From: JAYPUA01 sp038133845
GTDB taxonomy: Bacteria > SAR324 > NAC60-12
Length of the DNA: 64,000 nucleotides
Reading direction: 5' to 3'
NCBI GenBank assembly: GCA_038133845.1
Contig: JAYPUA010000013.1
Span: 10,029-74,028, forward strand
The notes under the pieces were generated by a model. The model was not told the origin of the DNA. It saw only the letters and a program-made list of their open reading frames with translations, and did no database searches. Of the stretch, positions 1 to 8,113 are shown in pieces. Made by a program: the position numbers and the translations under genes. Position 1 is the stretch's first letter; every line of letters begins with the position of its first letter.

Positions 1-726
1 CATGAAGCGCGGACCCGGGATCAGGAGGAGCAGTTTGCGCAGTCGTTGGGACTGCTGGTCGCCTCGCTGGCCCACGAGGTCCAGAATCCGCTGGGAGGAG
101 TGAAGGGCTTGCTGCAACTGCATGAGCGGGAGCTGGAGTCCCGTGGAATGGAGACCGAGACGGTGGGGATGATGCTTGGGGAGTTGGCTCGGGTCGAGCG
201 CCTCCTGCGGCACCTGCTCTTTCTCTCACACCCGATGCCCATCACGGCGGAGCCCTTCAACATTCATGAGCTGCTGGGGACGATCCTGGAGTTTGAGCAG
301 AGCGTCCATCCCAAGGTGCGCTTCCGGAAGCGGTTCGACCCATCACTTCCTGAAGTACGGGGCGAGCGAGACAAGCTGCATCAGGTTTTCTTGAACCTGA
401 TCCGCAACGCCGCAGAGGCCTCTCCGGAGCAAGGGACGGTGACCCTCCGGACAGAGCACTGCCGACCTTGGGAGTTGGCAGGCACCAACCTGGACCCGCA
501 GCGCGGCTACCTGCTCGTGTTTGTGGAGGACGAGGGGCCGGGAGTGCTTCCGGAGCATCGTGAACGCCTGTTCCAGCCGCTGTTCACCACCAAGTCCAAG
601 GGGCATGGGCTTGGGCTCTCCATCTGCCAGCGAATCCTGCAGGCCCATGGCGGGATGCTGCGTTACCACTCCCGCCCCGAAGGCGGCGCCTCTTTTCAGG
701 CCTTCCTGCCCCGGAACGTGGAGTGA
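1..726 (+). CDS. Sensor histidine kinase, NtrB-like, 5' end outside the window
   Basis: The reading frame is open from base 1, so the N-terminal sensor part lies upstream of the window. What remains is a complete transmitter. The dimerisation/phosphoacceptor helix contains the H-box SLAHEVQNPLGGVKGL. It is followed by a GHKL ATPase domain with the N-box HQVFLNLIRNAAEAS, the G1 box VEDEGPGV and the lid/G2 region FTTKSKGHGLGLSICQRI. The protein probably autophosphorylates on the H-box His and passes phosphate to a response regulator. The phosphoacceptor and N-box sequences resemble NtrB (GlnL) and related PAS-kinases that act with sigma-54 activators. That assignment is inference, because neither the sensor domain nor a partner regulator is visible. 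The TTG at 46 is not a real start, since coding sequence continues upstream of it. Confidence 0.85.
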   Translation, partial: HEARTRDQEEQFAQSLGLLVASLAHEVQNPLGGVKGLLQLHERELESRGMETETVGMMLGELARVERLLRHLLFLSHPMPITAEPFNIHELLGTILEFEQSVHPKVRFRKRFDPSLPEVRGERDKLHQVFLNLIRNAAEASPEQGTVTLRTEHCRPWELAGTNLDPQRGYLLVFVEDEGPGVLPEHRERLFQPLFTTKSKGHGLGLSICQRILQAHGGMLRYHSRPEGGASFQAFLPRNVE

Positions 727-753
727 CCCCTGTTGAAGCCGCTCACGCAGGGG

Positions 754-1977
754 TCAGCCTCCCCGGAGGACCATGGCGGCTCCTGCTCCGTGGAGCGCGT
801 GGTCGTCGCGAATGGTCCGGAACTTCATGCTCTCTGCAGGACCCAGCGAGTAGCGGAAGTCCGGTCCACCATAGGAGTTGAGCTTCGGCTTCTTGTCCGG
901 AGGCTTGTACTCCGCCAGCTTCTTGCAGTTTTGTGAGCAGTAGTCTCGCTTGTGGTGCTTGACGGGCTTTCCGCACCAGGCGCAGTGCTTCACCTTCTCC
1001 GGGTTGAGGCGACAGTGGGCCTCATGCAGGTCAAGCCCATGGTCCAGGACAAATCCACACCAGCGGCACTCGTTGGAAGCGTGCTTTCGCTCCAGCCCGC
1101 TGGGAAGGTGTGGCTGTTGAACCGGATGATATCCTCCCTTGGGTTGCCCGTTCAGATCTGTTCCGGAGTGCTTCCCGTTGAGCTGTGGAGGCTCTTCCGC
1201 ATGCCCGTTCAGCCCTTCAGGCGCATGCCCGTTCAGCTCCTCCTGCACGTGGGGATGCAGTCCGGGGGTCATCTTGTGGAGCATGTGGGCCTCCATCTCG
1301 TGTAGCTGGTNNNNNNNNNNNNNNNNNNNNNNNNNNNNNNNNNNNNNNNNNNNNNNNNNNNNNNNNNNNNNNNNNNNNNNNNNNNNNNNNNNNNNNNNNN
1401 NNNNNNNNNNCGCCTCTCCCGGGCTGACCATTGGCTCGGAGGGGGGCTCGTCCTCTTCAGGCGCTTCCGCTTCCAGTGTGCTTGCTTCGTCCTCTGCCAG
1501 CGAAGCGACCTCTTGGATCGGCTCTTCTGCGTCCTCCTCCTCTGGCAACTCCCTGACCTCTGGAAGGGCTGGGGCGGGGACCTCGGCACGGACTTCGGTC
1601 TCTTGAGGCGGCCTCTCGACCAGCCACTCCGGGAGCCGCCCCATCGCCTCCAACTCGGCATCCAGAGCCGCCGCCTGCTGCTCCTGATTTTTCAAAAAAC
1701 CCTGAATCAGCTTCCGGGAGGGGTCGTGCTCTGCAAGAGAACGTGTCTTCCAGTGCAGTTGAATCTTCTTCAATCTCCGGTAGTGTGCAAACGGAGAGCG
1801 GTAGCCTCGCGCCATCAACCCGTTCAGGTCGAAGCGCTCTGCGTGGCTGGGGATCAAGTACAGCTCCTCCGGGTTCTCCTCCCGGACCTGCTGTGCCAAA
1901 AGGTGCTGACGAAGATGCTTTCGAGCCCGCGCAGCTTCCAGTTGCGCCAGCTGAAGATCTCGCTCCTGATCAATCAT
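754..1977 (-). CDS. Hypothetical protein with Asn-Gly repeats and C-terminal zinc-knuckle motifs, interrupted by an assembly gap
   Basis: Not recognised as a named family. The N-terminal part (1411-1977) is basic and helical, then Glu/Pro-rich and low in complexity. After the gap the C-terminal part (754-1310) has four short LNG units (ELNGHAPE, GLNGHAEE, QLNGKHSG, DLNGQPKG). Next comes a Cys/His region with CRWCGF, then H-x4-C, then HCAWCGKPVKHHKRDYCSQNC. This pattern suggests one or two structural zinc sites of a treble-clef/FCS-like kind. No membrane segment or signal peptide is visible. The two halves read in the same frame through the Ns, but a 100-N gap is a placeholder of unknown length. 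Whether they are one gene is therefore plausible but unproven. Confidence 0.55.
   Translation of the reverse strand: MIDQERDLQLAQLEAARARKHLRQHLLAQQVREENPEELYLIPSHAERFDLNGLMARGYRSPFAHYRRLKKIQLHWKTRSLAEHDPSRKLIQGFLKNQEQQAAALDAELEAMGRLPEWLVERPPQETEVRAEVPAPALPEVRELPEEEDAEEPIQEVASLAEDEASTLEAEAPEEDEPPSEPMVSPGEAXXXXXXXXXXXXXXXXXXXXXXXXXXXXXXXXXXQLHEMEAHMLHKMTPGLHPHVQEELNGHAPEGLNGHAEEPPQLNGKHSGTDLNGQPKGGYHPVQQPHLPSGLERKHASNECRWCGFVLDHGLDLHEAHCRLNPEKVKHCAWCGKPVKHHKRDYCSQNCKKLAEYKPPDKKPKLNSYGGPDFRYSLGPAESMKFRTIRDDHALHGAGAAMVLRGG
1311..1410. other. Assembly gap (100 N)
   Basis: A run of exactly 100 N, the usual scaffold placeholder, so the true length is unknown. It falls inside the zinc-knuckle gene in an acidic or repetitive stretch, which may be why assembly failed. 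Confidence 0.98.
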
Positions 1978-2208
1978 GAATCACCAGGGATGTTGCGAAA
2001 GAACGACCTCAAAACACCACGACCTTCAGAGAATGCTCTGGAGAGCAGGCTCTTGAGGCCCATGGCGTTCCGGACAAGTCTCCCGACAAGAGGGGCTCGG
2101 AGGCTCAGGCCCCTCGCCCTTTGCCGCCAAACTGTCTTCCGTGCCTTGTACTTTCCTCAGGATTGAGGCCTAATGGTCGGCTGAATTGATTGAAGGGTTC
2201 AGGACCAC

Positions 2209-2733
2209 ATGAGCGAGGAAAAATCCGCAAAAGTCATCAACTTGGCCGAGTATCGGGCCAAGCGAGAGCAGGAAGCTGCCCAGGCTCCCATTCCGGGATG
2301 GCTGGTCTGGCTGTCCTGTCCACAGTGCGGCACGGTGGAGTACACCGAGGTCCGGCTCCCGGAGGGCCGCTACCACAAATGTGGGACTCTCGTCGACGAG
2401 GCGGAGGTCCCCATCGATATTCGGGCGGAGATCACCATCTCTCGCAGAAACCTGCAGTTGCTGCAGGAGGTCTTTGAGTCCGGGACCGCCTCAAAACTCC
2501 TCGGACGCCTCCTGCGTTCGGCACGAGACAATCTGGAGCAACTTCAACAGTCGGAAGAAACTTATCAGAACAAACTCTTGCTAATGGCGGGCCAAGATGT
2601 GGAGTCGTACCCGGAGGAGTGGGATCCCGCCGAAGCCGGACTGCGTTTTGAGGTCATTCAACCGCCCGGACTGAAGATCACGGAGGCGCGTCAGCCGCAG
2701 CTGCATCTGGACAACTCCAACGAGCCGGCATGA
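2209..2733 (+). CDS. Hypothetical protein with an N-terminal zinc-ribbon-like motif
   Basis: A 174-residue soluble protein that I do not recognise. It begins with INLAEYRAKREQEAAQ, a short basic helix typical of small proteobacterial cytoplasmic proteins. A rubredoxin-like knuckle follows: SCPQCGTVEY and, about 20 residues later, HKCGTL. The second half is predicted helical, with heptad-like Leu/Gln stretches (RNLQLLQEVF, DNLEQLQQSEE). The stop codon overlaps the recR start (ATGA), so the two are translationally coupled. This is the position often taken by YbaB/EbfC next to recR, but the sequence does not resemble YbaB. The 230 bases upstream, after the convergent zinc-knuckle gene on the other strand, carry no recognised gene and probably hold the promoter. 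Confidence 0.7.
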   Translation: MSEEKSAKVINLAEYRAKREQEAAQAPIPGWLVWLSCPQCGTVEYTEVRLPEGRYHKCGTLVDEAEVPIDIRAEITISRRNLQLLQEVFESGTASKLLGRLLRSARDNLEQLQQSEETYQNKLLLMAGQDVESYPEEWDPAEAGLRFEVIQPPGLKITEARQPQLHLDNSNEPA

Positions 2734-3326
2734 GCCTTCCGGACCCTCTGGAGCGGCTGGTGGTCGAGTTCTCCCGCCTGCCTGGGATTGGGCGCAAGAC
2801 GGCACAGCGTCTGGCTTTTGGAGTGCTACGCTACTCTCCGGAGGAGGCCCGCCGGTTCTCAGAGGCCATTGTGGAGGTGAAGCAGCGGGTGCGTCCGTGC
2901 TCGGAGTGCGGGGCCTTCACCGAGGAGGATCCGTGTCGGCTGTGCACCGACGCTCGGCGGGATCGCACGGTGCTGTGTGTGGTGGAGCAGCCGAACAATA
3001 TCTTCCCGCTTGAGAAGAGCGGGGTATTCCGGGGACTGTACCACGTGCTGATGGGGGCCATCTCTCCACTGGAAGGGATCGGCCCGGCGCAGCTGCGCAT
3101 CGCGGCGCTGAAGCGTCGGGTCCTTCACGAGGGGGTACAGGAGCTGGTGCTGGCCACCAACCCCAGCGTTGCTGGAGAGGCCACCGCGCTCTTTCTGCAG
3201 CAAGAGTTTTCGGGTTTGGTTCCCCGTATCACCCGACTGGCCCGGGGGCTTCCTTCCGGTAGCGACCTGGACTATGTCGATGACGTCACCCTGATGGAAG
3301 CCTTCTCCGGCCGGCAGGCTTTTTAA
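2730..3326 (+). CDS. recR: Recombination mediator protein RecR
   Basis: RecR works with RecF/RecO to load RecA at gaps in DNA; it acts as a ring-shaped clamp in the cytoplasm. The 198 residues match the family length. In order there are an N-terminal helix-hairpin-helix (LPGIGRKTAQRLAF), a four-Cys zinc finger (CSECGAF, CRLC), and a Toprim domain starting at VLCVVEQPNNIF. The conserved C-terminal block ARGLPSGSDLDYVDD follows. The start overlaps the stop of the preceding gene by four bases. A secreted-protein gene follows after 8 bases and then tyrS, so all four may be cotranscribed. Confidence 0.97.
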   Translation: MSLPDPLERLVVEFSRLPGIGRKTAQRLAFGVLRYSPEEARRFSEAIVEVKQRVRPCSECGAFTEEDPCRLCTDARRDRTVLCVVEQPNNIFPLEKSGVFRGLYHVLMGAISPLEGIGPAQLRIAALKRRVLHEGVQELVLATNPSVAGEATALFLQQEFSGLVPRITRLARGLPSGSDLDYVDDVTLMEAFSGRQAF

Positions 3327-3334
3327 GGACGCAC

Positions 3335-3781
3335 ATGCGAAGATACTGCTGGATTCTGTTCTGGATGTGGGCTTGCCTGCCCCACGGCGTCTGGGCTCAG
3401 GAGGGGGAGAGCTGTGTGGAGTCCTGTGTCCGGAGCCACTCGCTTTTCCGCTTCCCCGGGTGCTCCCAGATGGGGCCGGAGTTGGCAGGGCCGGACTGCT
3501 ATGAGGTCTACAACAGCTGCCTGCAGGACTGTGGCGTGGTCCTCCGGGAGGTCTCCGAATATGCGCCCTCACCCAATCAGGTGGAGGACCAGTGGAAGCA
3601 GGCGCAGGTGTGCCGCTCCACGGTGCAGCGCTTCCCCTTCGAAACCGCCTCCGGAGCCGTTCGCATCGACTCCCAGTGGAGCGGGTACTGCGAATGCCTC
3701 AATGGACGGCTGCTGCTGGCCCCATGCGGACACCGGAGGACCTCCTGCAATCAGGCATGCTCTGGAAAAAAATCCTTCTGA
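3335..3781 (+). CDS. Secreted cysteine-rich hypothetical protein
   Basis: A 148-residue protein with a clear Sec signal peptide (MRRYCWILFWMWACLPHGVWA, cleavage after AWA-like VWA). The mature part contains 12 cysteines, many in ESCVESC, DCYEVYNSCLQDC, YCEC and TSCNQAC patterns. This suggests a disulfide-rich periplasmic or extracellular domain with up to six disulfides. I do not recognise the family. It lies 8 bases after recR and 33 bases before tyrS on the same strand, so it is probably part of that transcription unit, though neither neighbour hints at a function. Confidence 0.75.
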   Translation: MRRYCWILFWMWACLPHGVWAQEGESCVESCVRSHSLFRFPGCSQMGPELAGPDCYEVYNSCLQDCGVVLREVSEYAPSPNQVEDQWKQAQVCRSTVQRFPFETASGAVRIDSQWSGYCECLNGRLLLAPCGHRRTSCNQACSGKKSF

Positions 3782-3814
3782 ATCCACTCCGTCTTTCCTC
3801 TCTTCACCTCCTCT

Positions 3815-5038
3815 ATGTCCATCTTTGACACCTTTCGTGAACGCGGATTCTTCCAGCAGGTCACTCATCCGGAAGAATTGCAACAGGCGGCTCAGTCTGG
3901 AAGAATCTGTGCCTACATCGGCTTTGATCCCACCGCAGACTCCCTGCACGTCGGGCACCTCATTCCCCTGATGGGGCTGGCGCACCTGCAGCGTGGCGGG
4001 CACCGGATCATCGCGCTGATGGGGGGAGGAACGGCGATGATTGGCGATCCGAGCGGAAAGACCGAGATGCGCAAGCTGCTCACCGAGGCTCACCTGGAGG
4101 AGAACATCCAGGGCATCCGTCCGCAGATGGAGCGGTTCTTCGACTTCTCCGGAGACTCGCTGCTGCTCAACAACTCCGAGTGGCTCCGCAACCTGAACTA
4201 CATCGACTTTCTGCGGGACATCGGCCGCCACTTCTCGGTCAACCGGATGCTCTCGTTTGAGACTTACAAGGCTCGCCTGGAACACGGGCTCTCCTTCCTG
4301 GAGTTCAACTATCAGCTCCTGCAGGCATACGACTTTCTGGAGTTGAACCGGCGCCACCAGTGTGTGCTTCAGATGGGCGGTGACGACCAGTGGGCCAACA
4401 TCATCTCCGGAGTGGACCTGATCCGCAGGGTGGAGCAAAAGCCGGCGTTTGGCTGGACCTATCCGCTGCTGACGACGGCCTCCGGGAAGAAGATGGGGAA
4501 GACGGAGAAAGGGGCGGTTTGGCTCTCTGCCGAGAAGACCTCACCGTATGAGTACTACCAGTACTGGGTCAACACCGAGGATGCGGATGTGGAGCGGTTT
4601 TTGGCGCTGTTCACCTTCCTGCCCATGGAGGAGGTCCGGGCTCTTGGCGCCTTGCAGGGGGCGGATCTGCGCGAGGCGAAGCAGCGCCTGGCGCTGGAGA
4701 CGACCACCATTGTGCATGGAGCCGAGGAGGCGCAGAAGGCGGCTCAGGCGGCTCAGGCGCTGTTTGGCGGTGGAGGCGAAGGGGGAGAGGTGCCCTCTAC
4801 GGAGATCGAGCGGGAGCAGCTTCGTCAGGGATGGGGCGTCCTGGAGGCCTTCCGGGTTTCCGGCCTGTGCAAGTCCAACAGCGAGGCCCGCCGCATGATC
4901 CAGCAGGGCGGTCTGTACCTCAACCAGCACCCGATTGAAGATCCGGAGCGTTTGCTGAACGAGTCCGATCTGCAGGAGGGAGCCCTCCTGCTGCGGGCCG
5001 GGAAGAAGCGCTACCACCGCCTGGTCGTTCGCGCCTGA
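3815..5038 (+). CDS. tyrS: Tyrosyl-tRNA synthetase
   Basis: Charges tRNA-Tyr with tyrosine. The 407 residues are typical of the bacterial class I enzyme. A Rossmann catalytic domain carries the HIGH-type motif HVGH (residues 45-48) within GFDPTADSLHVGH. The KMSKS-type loop is KKMGKT (residues 225-230), followed by the alpha-helical anticodon domain. A C-terminal S4 RNA-binding domain follows (FRVSGLCKSNSEARRMIQQG onward, about residues 345-405). The ATG start gives the normal N-terminus. A tRNA gene follows after 54 bases. Confidence 0.97.
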   Translation: MSIFDTFRERGFFQQVTHPEELQQAAQSGRICAYIGFDPTADSLHVGHLIPLMGLAHLQRGGHRIIALMGGGTAMIGDPSGKTEMRKLLTEAHLEENIQGIRPQMERFFDFSGDSLLLNNSEWLRNLNYIDFLRDIGRHFSVNRMLSFETYKARLEHGLSFLEFNYQLLQAYDFLELNRRHQCVLQMGGDDQWANIISGVDLIRRVEQKPAFGWTYPLLTTASGKKMGKTEKGAVWLSAEKTSPYEYYQYWVNTEDADVERFLALFTFLPMEEVRALGALQGADLREAKQRLALETTTIVHGAEEAQKAAQAAQALFGGGGEGGEVPSTEIEREQLRQGWGVLEAFRVSGLCKSNSEARRMIQQGGLYLNQHPIEDPERLLNESDLQEGALLLRAGKKRYHRLVVRA

Positions 5039-5092
5039 AGCGAGTCCCTGGGCTTGCATCATTTCGGCAAGCTCCTACACTGAAACACCTTG

Positions 5093-5169
5093 GGGCCAGT
5101 AGCTCAGTTGGTTAGAGCTGGCGACTCATAATCGCTAGGTCGGGGGTTCGAGTCCCTCCTGGCCCACCA
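5093..5169 (+). tRNA. ileX: tRNA with CAT anticodon, best read as tRNA-Ile2 (lysidine-modified)
   Basis: A full cloverleaf can be drawn. The acceptor stem is GGGCCAG/CTGGCCC with discriminator A and an encoded CCA. The D arm is GCTC...GAGC, the anticodon stem GGCGA/TCGCT with loop CTCATAA, and the T arm GGGGG-TTCGAGT-CCCTC. The anticodon CAT fits elongator Met, initiator Met or Ile2. The acceptor has a paired first base, which argues against the initiator. The anticodon arm GGCGACTCATAATCGCT matches E. coli tRNA-Ile2 as I recall it, and C4-G69 and C5-G68 agree with TilS recognition. Ile2 is therefore favoured over Met-elongator. The antisense reading of this locus gives the familiar artefact peptide GGTRTPDLAI. 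Confidence 0.93.
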
Positions 5170-5302
5170 CGCTCGTCTTCGGCTCGCACCGTTGCCGGGT
5201 CCCCCTCCCTGATCCCGTCAAAACCTCCTCTCCGGACTGGGCTGCCGTCAGCGCCTTCGCCTCTGCTCGGCAGGCTCTGAAAGAACCCCCGGAGCCCCAC
5301 AG

Positions 5303-5572
5303 TCACAGCAGATCGCAGTAGGACTCCGACATCTTCTTCTTGGCGATGAGTTGCATCATCTCCTGGGGCGAGTGCTTGGCCTTCAGTTGCTCAAAACACT
5401 GGTCGCTCTTGCTGTAGTTGGGGCCCTTCTCCACCGAGTTGAAGACGATGAATCCCGAGGCATATCCAATGATCAGCAAGACGATCAACACTCCAACAAT
5501 CGCATACGAGACCCGGTGGCTTTTTTGGTTTTTTTGATCAATGGCCTTCTTGACCTTCTCAAAGTTTTTCAT
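5303..5572 (-). CDS. Small single-pass membrane protein
   Basis: An 89-residue protein with a Lys-rich N-terminal helix (MKNFEKVKKAIDQKNQK) and one strong membrane segment (AIVGVLIVLLIIGYASGFIV). A polar C-terminal part with two cysteines (QCFE, YCDLL) follows, probably on the periplasmic side. The family is not recognised. Upstream bases give only a weak ribosome site, so expression is plausible but not certain. The next gene upstream (5619-6488) lies on the same strand 46 bases away. Confidence 0.55.
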   Translation of the reverse strand: MKNFEKVKKAIDQKNQKSHRVSYAIVGVLIVLLIIGYASGFIVFNSVEKGPNYSKSDQCFEQLKAKHSPQEMMQLIAKKKMSESYCDLL

Positions 5573-5618
5573 CTGGATGCCCCAATTGTGTTCTCAGAGT
5601 CGCTGATAATGCCCTGAG

Positions 5619-6488
5619 CTAAAACCTGAACGTGTAGGAGATGATCTCGAATTGGCCCGTCTGGGAGTTCTCCTTGATTGCAGAGCTATCACGGTTTTCA
5701 AAACGATAGGATATGTCCTGAGAGCCTGCCGTGCTTCCGGTCCAGGCGACGAGGCTGAGTATGGAGTTTTCCGTGATGCGTTGGTAGAGGTTGTAGTGAA
5801 AAGACAGAGTCAAGAAGGGCTTTGCATATTGGCCCTTGTCGATGAAAGTCTTTTGGGTGCAGGCTCCACTGGTCGTATACTCTGCACACAAGTACAGCTT
5901 GATTGTCGATTCAGCATAGCCTAACGCTGGGCCTAGGCCGACCTTGAGGATTCGATGATTTTCAGTGATTGGAATAAAAAAACCCCAGTAGTAGCCCAAA
6001 ACAGTGGTGATGAAGTCGAGATCACCAGTCAAGGCCCAGCGACTTTTTCCACTGATGAAGCTTAACTCGGTGCTGTTGAAAAAATTCTGCTCCAGGTATT
6101 GCCTGTCAGCAGCCTTTTGTCTCAGGTAGCCAGTGCTGGCCTCTCCTTGAGGGGCCATGTCATCGACGGTGAGTTTTTGGTTGAACTCCAAAACCGCGCC
6201 CCGAAACGTGAAACTACTCATCAATTTTTCTGGAAATACGATGTTGATTGGAAACATGAGGTTGGGATCTTTTAGGTGGTCCACATTGGGGTCCACGCTG
6301 CTTAGGATGATCCTTCCCTCATCCGAAATTCCAATTCCGGTATCCACCCGGGCAGAGTTCTGAGAATACCGGAGCTTGATTCCGTCGATGAACTTTTCCT
6401 CAGGGGGTTTCTGCTGAGAAGAGCCCACTCCGGGGCCTGAGAGGATCAGAAAGATGAGGAGGGTGCATTTTGAAAGAAAGTTGTTCAT
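5619..6488 (-). CDS. Putative outer-membrane beta-barrel protein
   Basis: I start at the ATG at 6488. It gives a signal peptide (MNNFLSKCTLLIFLILSGPG, then VGSS); the longer frame to 6644 adds a compositionally different, signal-masking stretch. The mature part has alternating polar/aromatic strands (KSRWALTGDLDFITTVLGYYW, PFLTLSFHYNLYQRIT) and ends in SYTFRF. The terminal aromatic residue is typical of substrates of the BAM assembly machine. About 289 residues would allow an 8-12-stranded barrel. No known porin family is recognised. Codon use is more AT-rich than neighbouring genes, a possible sign of lineage-specific origin. Confidence 0.6.
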   Translation of the reverse strand: MNNFLSKCTLLIFLILSGPGVGSSQQKPPEEKFIDGIKLRYSQNSARVDTGIGISDEGRIILSSVDPNVDHLKDPNLMFPINIVFPEKLMSSFTFRGAVLEFNQKLTVDDMAPQGEASTGYLRQKAADRQYLEQNFFNSTELSFISGKSRWALTGDLDFITTVLGYYWGFFIPITENHRILKVGLGPALGYAESTIKLYLCAEYTTSGACTQKTFIDKGQYAKPFLTLSFHYNLYQRITENSILSLVAWTGSTAGSQDISYRFENRDSSAIKENSQTGQFEIISYTFRF

Positions 6489-7162
6489 CTTGTGCCGAGT
6501 CCAAGTGATGAGGTTTTCCTGTTGATGATTTTGGAGGGGTGGTGCTCTCCTCGAGGGGCCAAAGAGGGCGGTCCGCCTACGTTGGCCGATGGGATGAGGG
6601 GGGAGCGGGACGCGAGCCAAGGCCCGGAAGCAAGCCCGCAACAAACTCGATCAGCCCAGCAGGGCTTCCTGAACAAAGTAATGCAGAGAGATGTAGGTCA
6701 AGACTGCGATGCACCAGAAAGAGAAGACGACTCCTTCACTCATGAGGACTCCATGTTGAGGTAAGGACGCGACAAGAGGCCGTGCCTGATTTCGCTACTA
6801 CCTCCATGGCGGCAACGCGGCGTGAGTCATCAGTTTCAGCTTCAATGAGCCGAATCCGGACCCTGAAGATCAGAAGGCGGGGAATCATCCGTGTGTGCCC
6901 AAACGGCCTCACTTCGGGCATGGGCCCGAGACATGGCGGTGCACATTTTCCCCGCATGATCAGAGAACCTAACCGATTTCCTGACAGATGAACAGGATTA
7001 TTTTTTGATGTCAGATATCGAATTTANNNNNNNNNNNNNNNNNNNNNNNNNNNNNNNNNNNNNNNNNNNNNNNNNNNNNNNNNNNNNNNNNNNNNNNNNN
7101 NNNNNNNNNNNNNNNNNNNNNNNNNNGGAGGGGCTGTCGGTCCCGGAGAAAGTCCAAGCAGC
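6489..7162. other. Gene-poor stretch containing an assembly gap
   Basis: Between the barrel-like gene and the DMT exporter I see no supportable gene. Open frames here on both strands are short, Arg/Ser/Pro-rich, and lack start context and recognisable motifs. The stretch also contains the second N run, so a gene may be missing. Confidence 0.6.
7028..7126. other. Assembly gap (about 100 N)
   Basis: A second placeholder run of N joining two contigs. Adjacency of the genes on either side is therefore a scaffolding inference. Confidence 0.97.
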
Positions 7163-8113
7163 TTAGGCTGTGGGGCGTTTGCGGAACAGGAGCATTCCAC
7201 CAACGATCAGCAGCATCCCCATGGCGTGAAACCACTGGAAGATCTCTCCCAGGAAGACGATCGCCAGCAGTGAGGCGAAGACCGGAACCAGGTTGAGGAA
7301 GAGGCCGCTTTGGCTGGGACCGATCAGCTCAATCCCCCGGTTCCAGCACAGGTAGGCCAGAATGGAGGGGAAGATGGCGACATACGCGACGGCCCAAGCC
7401 GCCTGCGGGCTCCAGTGTGGCAGTCCGTACCAGTTCCACTCCAGCACCATCAACGGAGTCAGCAGCCCTCCTCCTGCAGCAAAGGTGACGGCAAGAAAGC
7501 TCAGCAGGTGCATCGGGGGCTTGATCCGAAGCAGCGTGGAGTAGGCCGCATAGGAGATCACCGCCGGGATCAGCCACAGGTCTCCAGGGACCATCTCAAA
7601 CCGCAGCAGAACCTCCCAACTCCCCCGAAAGAGCACCAGCGCCACCCCAAGGAAGCAGAGGGCCAGCCCCGCCCACTGACGCATCCCGGCGCGCTCCTGA
7701 AACCACCACCACGTGAGCAGCAGAATGACCGCAGGCCCGGCTGTCTGGAGCAGCGCGGCGTTGATGGCCTGGGTGGTCTGCAGGGCCACGTAGAACAGGG
7801 TGTTGAAGGTCGTGATCCCGAGCACGGAGAGCAGAAGGAGCATGCGCCAGGACTGCCGGATCGTGGGCCAGTCGCGCTGCAGATGCTTCCAGGCAAACGG
7901 CGTCAGGAGGGCCAGAGCAGCCATCCAGCGAATCCAGGCCAGGGTGATGGGAGAGATCAGCTGATTGACCCCTCGAGCGGTGACCGCGTTTCCTGCCCAG
8001 AACAGAGGGACCAGCGTCAGCAGCACATAGGGCTGAGAGACCAGCCACCCCCGGAGGCGGAGCAGCGCGGATACTCCAGGGAGGTTGGAAGCCTCTGCCT
8101 CATCGACCTTCAT
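7163..8113 (-). CDS. DMT-superfamily (EamA) transporter
   Basis: A 316-residue inner-membrane protein with about ten hydrophobic helices and the internal duplication of EamA/RhaT-type permeases. The first repeat begins at LTLVPLFWAGNAVTARG and the second near LIPAVISYAAYSTLLR. The C-terminal helix pair is typical (ASLLAIVFLGEIFQWFHAMG, IVGGMLLF). Members export or exchange amino acids and other metabolites; the substrate cannot be read from sequence. The ATG overlaps the stop of the flavoprotein gene upstream (ATGA), so the two are translationally coupled and the transporter may serve that pathway. Confidence 0.88.
   Translation of the reverse strand: MKVDEAEASNLPGVSALLRLRGWLVSQPYVLLTLVPLFWAGNAVTARGVNQLISPITLAWIRWMAALALLTPFAWKHLQRDWPTIRQSWRMLLLLSVLGITTFNTLFYVALQTTQAINAALLQTAGPAVILLLTWWWFQERAGMRQWAGLALCFLGVALVLFRGSWEVLLRFEMVPGDLWLIPAVISYAAYSTLLRIKPPMHLLSFLAVTFAAGGGLLTPLMVLEWNWYGLPHWSPQAAWAVAYVAIFPSILAYLCWNRGIELIGPSQSGLFLNLVPVFASLLAIVFLGEIFQWFHAMGMLLIVGGMLLFRKRPTA

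Noticed and set aside
5112..5306. Minus-strand frame containing GGTRTPDLAI
   Set aside because: This is the familiar antisense artefact of a tRNA gene; the tRNA at 5093-5169 explains it.
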